Shown one piece after another: positions 60,742 to 64,000 of a DNA stretch of 64,000 bases (position 1 is the stretch's first letter; every line of letters begins with the position of its first letter). A program made the translations under genes and the position numbers. The stretch is taken from NCBI RefSeq assembly GCF_000208865.1, contig NC_018391.1, positions 496,001-560,000 of the forward strand, in the 5' to 3' direction. The DNA is from Neospora caninum Liverpool. Its lineage: Eukaryota > Apicomplexa > Conoidasida > Eucoccidiorida > Sarcocystidae. The notes below the pieces were generated by a model. That model was not told the DNA's origin. It searched no databases and was given only the letters and a program-made list of their open reading frames with translations.

Positions 60742-62396
60742 GAAGACGAGAAAAGCGACTGTACGAAGGAGCGCAAACAGCCGGCGACCTGGGACCTATC
60801 CACAGGTCAAAATGTGGCAAATCAAGTTACACGCTACGCTCTACCAACATATAAACGGTTTTTGTACCTACGATGTAACGATTGAATTCATTTAAGTACA
60901 AGTGCAAGAGACAATGCGCACAAACTGCCAAGACAATGAACGTCTCTACGTTTTCGCTCCCGCTACTTATATGAGAACTACACACGAAAAACGTAAAAAT
61001 GCGGATGTATGCGCTCACTTGCATATTTTCTGCAGGGTGGATCCACGACGATATGCCGGACGGCACACACATAAAATTACAAAAATGCATACGACTTTCG
61101 ACAGAATGAACGTGCAAGCAATGAACAGTGCCTCGGTCGTGGGAACTGGAGTGAGACCATGTCATTCATGGGGCACAAAGTACAAAGACAAACGATGCGT
61201 TTTATTCTCGACTCTTAGGGAGAAAGGTGCCAAGTGATTGAGAGGCAGCCAGCGTACCGTGAGACGCCTTCGAACGGGAACAGACTAAAAGGAGATTCAG
61301 GACGACAACGTTCTCAAGACTCCTTTGTTGTTCGATCTAGAAACGACAGGAAAAGGTCTCCCAGCGTTCAGGGGGGCTCCTGCCGAAAACTGTTACAATC
61401 CCACGATGGACACTCTCCTCTTTGGGCCAAGTTTCAACGGGCGGACATTTGCTTTTCCCTTTCAGGGCTCTTTTCTCTGTCTGAAAGAACCCCTAGTTGA
61501 ATCAACAGATCGTGCATGCACGTGGCTAGGCGACCTGGGAGAAACGAGGGCTAGAGGACGGGGAAAAAACGAGAGGAAAGACGAGTGTCAGTTCTTCTAG
61601 AGAGGAAAGAAAGGACTCCGTAACTGAATTCACGGAAGCGACTTCGAGCAAAGTGTTTAACTAGAGAAATCATGTTCTGTAGATATGGGAGCCGCCGGAC
61701 CTCAAGCAAGACATCCCGGAACGGCTGAAAAAGGGAGTGACGTCTCCCAAAAACCGGAAACGGTCTACATGAACATGAGACACCAACAGCGCACCCTTGC
61801 CGTGTTCCTGTCTTGCGAATGTTTCTTTCCAGATCTTCCCCCGGGACGTTTACCGGATAAAAAAAGGAGGCACAGATCCGCGAGAGCGGCTCACAGGCCA
61901 GCGAAGAAGCGAGAAGCATGGACCACGGTAACGAACAGGAAGGCCATTCGACTTGGGGTGGGGAATGACTACACAGGCAGAGAGGCGAACAAAGGTTTGG
62001 CGTGCCTCATCGTGGAGCGGGAGGGCTCTGCTTGACAGAGATGGTCCCCGTCCTGCTCTCTTCTGAGCAGAACAGTGGAACCCTCCGCACCTCGCGACGT
62101 GTGCGACTTCACGGGGCAGCATCATGCGCCTTTCTTCAAAACGTTCTTAGTTCTTCCCTCTGGTAAAAACCACCGCGCTCCGCTTCTGAAGGTGAACAGC
62201 ACCCGCGTAGCGAAAGCGACTGAGCAGATCTGAAAACAACGCACTTGTGTACAGAGTCAAAAAGGGAGCAAGAGCTCCGACCTTCCCGTTATGCTGTGCA
62301 TGTTTCGCAGCAGCCACGAGGGACTGGAACAAGCATCTTGCTTTCATTCAGCTGCGCAGATGGAGAATTAAACATTCATGTATGCGTTATGCTGTC

Positions 62397-62429
<33 letters not shown>

Positions 62430-63865
62430 CATACGTGTATGTATTTCCATACTCGGTATCAGTTTGGCGGATCGTGTCTGCCGTTTTAAGCCGAGCAAGT
62501 GGTGTATTTCATTGACATCGTCCTCGACGGCACCTGCGTTTGCTATGGGAAGAGGCAGCGAGATTGGAGAGTTGACTGCTTTCCGGGCGGCCGTTTTATC
62601 CAGTTCAGACCTCCCCACGCCGGCGCGTTCCTAAGGGCTCACCGTTTCCATCCTATCTCGGCACTTGATGACACTTTCTGCAGAGTACCAACTGCAAGCA
62701 TCCCCGAAAAATGCTTGGCGTCTCCTTTTCCGTGTACACCTACGCTCATCTATCGCCCACTCTCGGAATGTGATACGGGGTGCTTCTGAAAAGAGGTGTT
62801 CGAACGACTTGTGCACTCGCGTGTGTGGCATTCACCCAAACGATTGCGCGTGAACTCGTCTCCCCGGCAAGGGGCTCGAATCAGGCAGCCCACTTTTGCA
62901 TGCCGGCCGAGAGACTGCATGCGCGAACCCGAAAAAAGAGTTAACCCGTAAAGGCTCGGCTGCCTCGTTGGCCCCAAGGCGAGCTACCTCGCGACCGCGC
63001 CGCGTTCTCTCGAGCATTCTTGACAGCAACGGCAGTTTGCCGCCGACACAGCGGAAGGACATCGCAGAAAAGGATGAGGACAGTGCCGGTTCAGGGCCAT
63101 GACAAAAAACCCTCCACTACGAGACAAAACAAACAAACGCACGGAGGCAATCGTACGGAATGGATCCGTGAATAGGTACATAAACTTATCCACACATACA
63201 CAAACACCTAGATACGTGCAGATCTATACCTGGGCATGTTTTATGTAGCGTGCTCAGAGATCTTGGCCAAAAAACTCAATTGTCGAGGAGACAGAGTGGA
63301 GGTGGATAGTGGCAATAGCGTCCACGCCACTCACGACACTCGCGCACCTGACGTTCGAAACCTACAGAGAGAGACCGGCCGGAAGCGAGAACGGTTTACC
63401 ACTCTCTTCAAACTCGCATTTCTTCGCGTTGGCCATCGAGTGTGTCTGCAACTCGCGAGAAATCGCGAGACGACACAGCCACCAGAGAGTGTATGCATGC
63501 CACACGCCGTTTTCCACCCCGGGGTCGCTCTCTGTCTCGTTCCTGAGCACCACGACGCGCCGTTCCTCACACTGCTCGTTTTCCTTTCAGCGAAGCGCCT
63601 GCAGATTGCGCTTTTTCTCTTCAGCCAACGTAGAAAAAGATTGAAGGCTTTCCCGGCTTTGCCAGCTTCCGGTTGGGACTGTCATCCTTCGCGTGGGCCT
63701 CGTCACTCGGCAAAAAGGCGATCTCTGCACACAGGCAACGCGGATGGCAGGGGGGGACCGATGGAAGGAACGATTACAGATAAAGGTTGAAGCTTTTGCC
63801 CGAGCAAAGGAGTTGCGAAACGGCCCGTTTCAGCGAAGTCTGTGTGTGCAACAAGAAATGCTCAC
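60742..63865. other. Unassigned stretch between BCKDH-E1a and the right-edge gene
   Basis: It must hold the BCKDH promoter and leader near 60750-61200 and the 3' end of the right-edge synthetase gene near 63800. A minus frame at 62618-62480 (SPISLPLPIANAGAVEDDVN) looks protein-like but has no family match. A short TA tract lies at 62397-62420. I see no RNA gene. Confidence 0.45.
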
Positions 63866-64000
63866 CTGTGAGACCGAGGGAGACTTGAAGGTAGCGCTGA
63901 TGAGCCTGCAACAGATGCAGCTCATCGAATGGAAGCCGAAGGTCCAAGGCGCTGCGACCATACGCCTTCAGTTCATCCTGAGAAGTTCCAAGCACCCAGC
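63866..64000 (-). CDS. Probable cytosolic leucyl-tRNA synthetase, C-terminal exon (partial)
   Basis: An open minus-strand frame enters from the right edge and ends at a clean donor (cacaggtgagc). It reads WVLGTSQDELKAYGR, then SALDLRLPFDELHLLQAHQR, then YLQVSLGLT. This resembles the segment near the end of archaeal/eukaryotic cytosolic LeuRS where ALxLxLxFDE...L..N..YL..SL follows the last helices of the editing-type enzyme. The remaining 3' exon(s) should lie between about 63.2 and 63.8 kb but could not be fixed. The enzyme charges tRNA-Leu. With only 45 residues visible the family call is tentative. Confidence 0.45.

Overview
This window looks like nuclear DNA of a coccidian apicomplexan of the Toxoplasma/Neospora/Hammondia group. 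It has GC-rich exons split by many short introns, long low-complexity purine or pyrimidine runs around genes, (TA)n microsatellites every few kilobases, TGCATGC-type motifs, and proteins with serine-rich or acidic insertions typical of this clade. Its gene set also fits: a formate-nitrite transporter, a BCKDH E1 alpha, a MORN protein with an acylation-type N terminus, and a DHHC-family acyltransferase. The species cannot be fixed from sequence reading alone.

Layout. The left third is read on the plus strand: a PHAX-domain RNA-binding protein (3358-5757), a DNAJC21/Jjj1-type ribosome-biogenesis J-protein (9938-13848) and a VTT/TVP38-family membrane protein (16926-21343). Between about 21.3 and 25 kb the strands converge. 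From there to the right edge every recognised gene is on the minus strand. In increasing coordinate these are a CSC1/OSCA/TMEM63-like channel (24982-35113), a divergent DHYC protein acyltransferase (36250-37500 and probably further upstream), a TypA/BipA-like translational GTPase whose G domain I cannot find (39320-43240), a MORN-repeat protein (46194-47567), a formate-nitrite transporter (51294-53403), mitochondrial branched-chain keto-acid dehydrogenase E1 alpha (56970-60741), and the last stretch of a probable cytosolic leucyl-tRNA synthetase (63866-64000, running off the right edge).

Exon models were built by eye from family alignment, GT/GC...AG borders and codon phase. The PHAX, DNAJ, VTT, DHYC, FNT, TypA and BCKDH-E1a models keep phase through every recognised junction. 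The channel model still lacks a few linking exons. The genes are housekeeping and membrane functions (RNA and ribosome metabolism, lipid/ion transport, protein acylation, translation, mitochondrial acetyl-CoA supply) with no sign of an operon, phage, CRISPR array or transposon. The most unusual points are the apparently headless TypA next to a nearly 500-bp TA tract, the degenerate zinc finger of the DHYC enzyme, two GC-AG introns each forced by codon phase or family alignment, and replacement of a family-conserved histidine in BCKDH-E1a.
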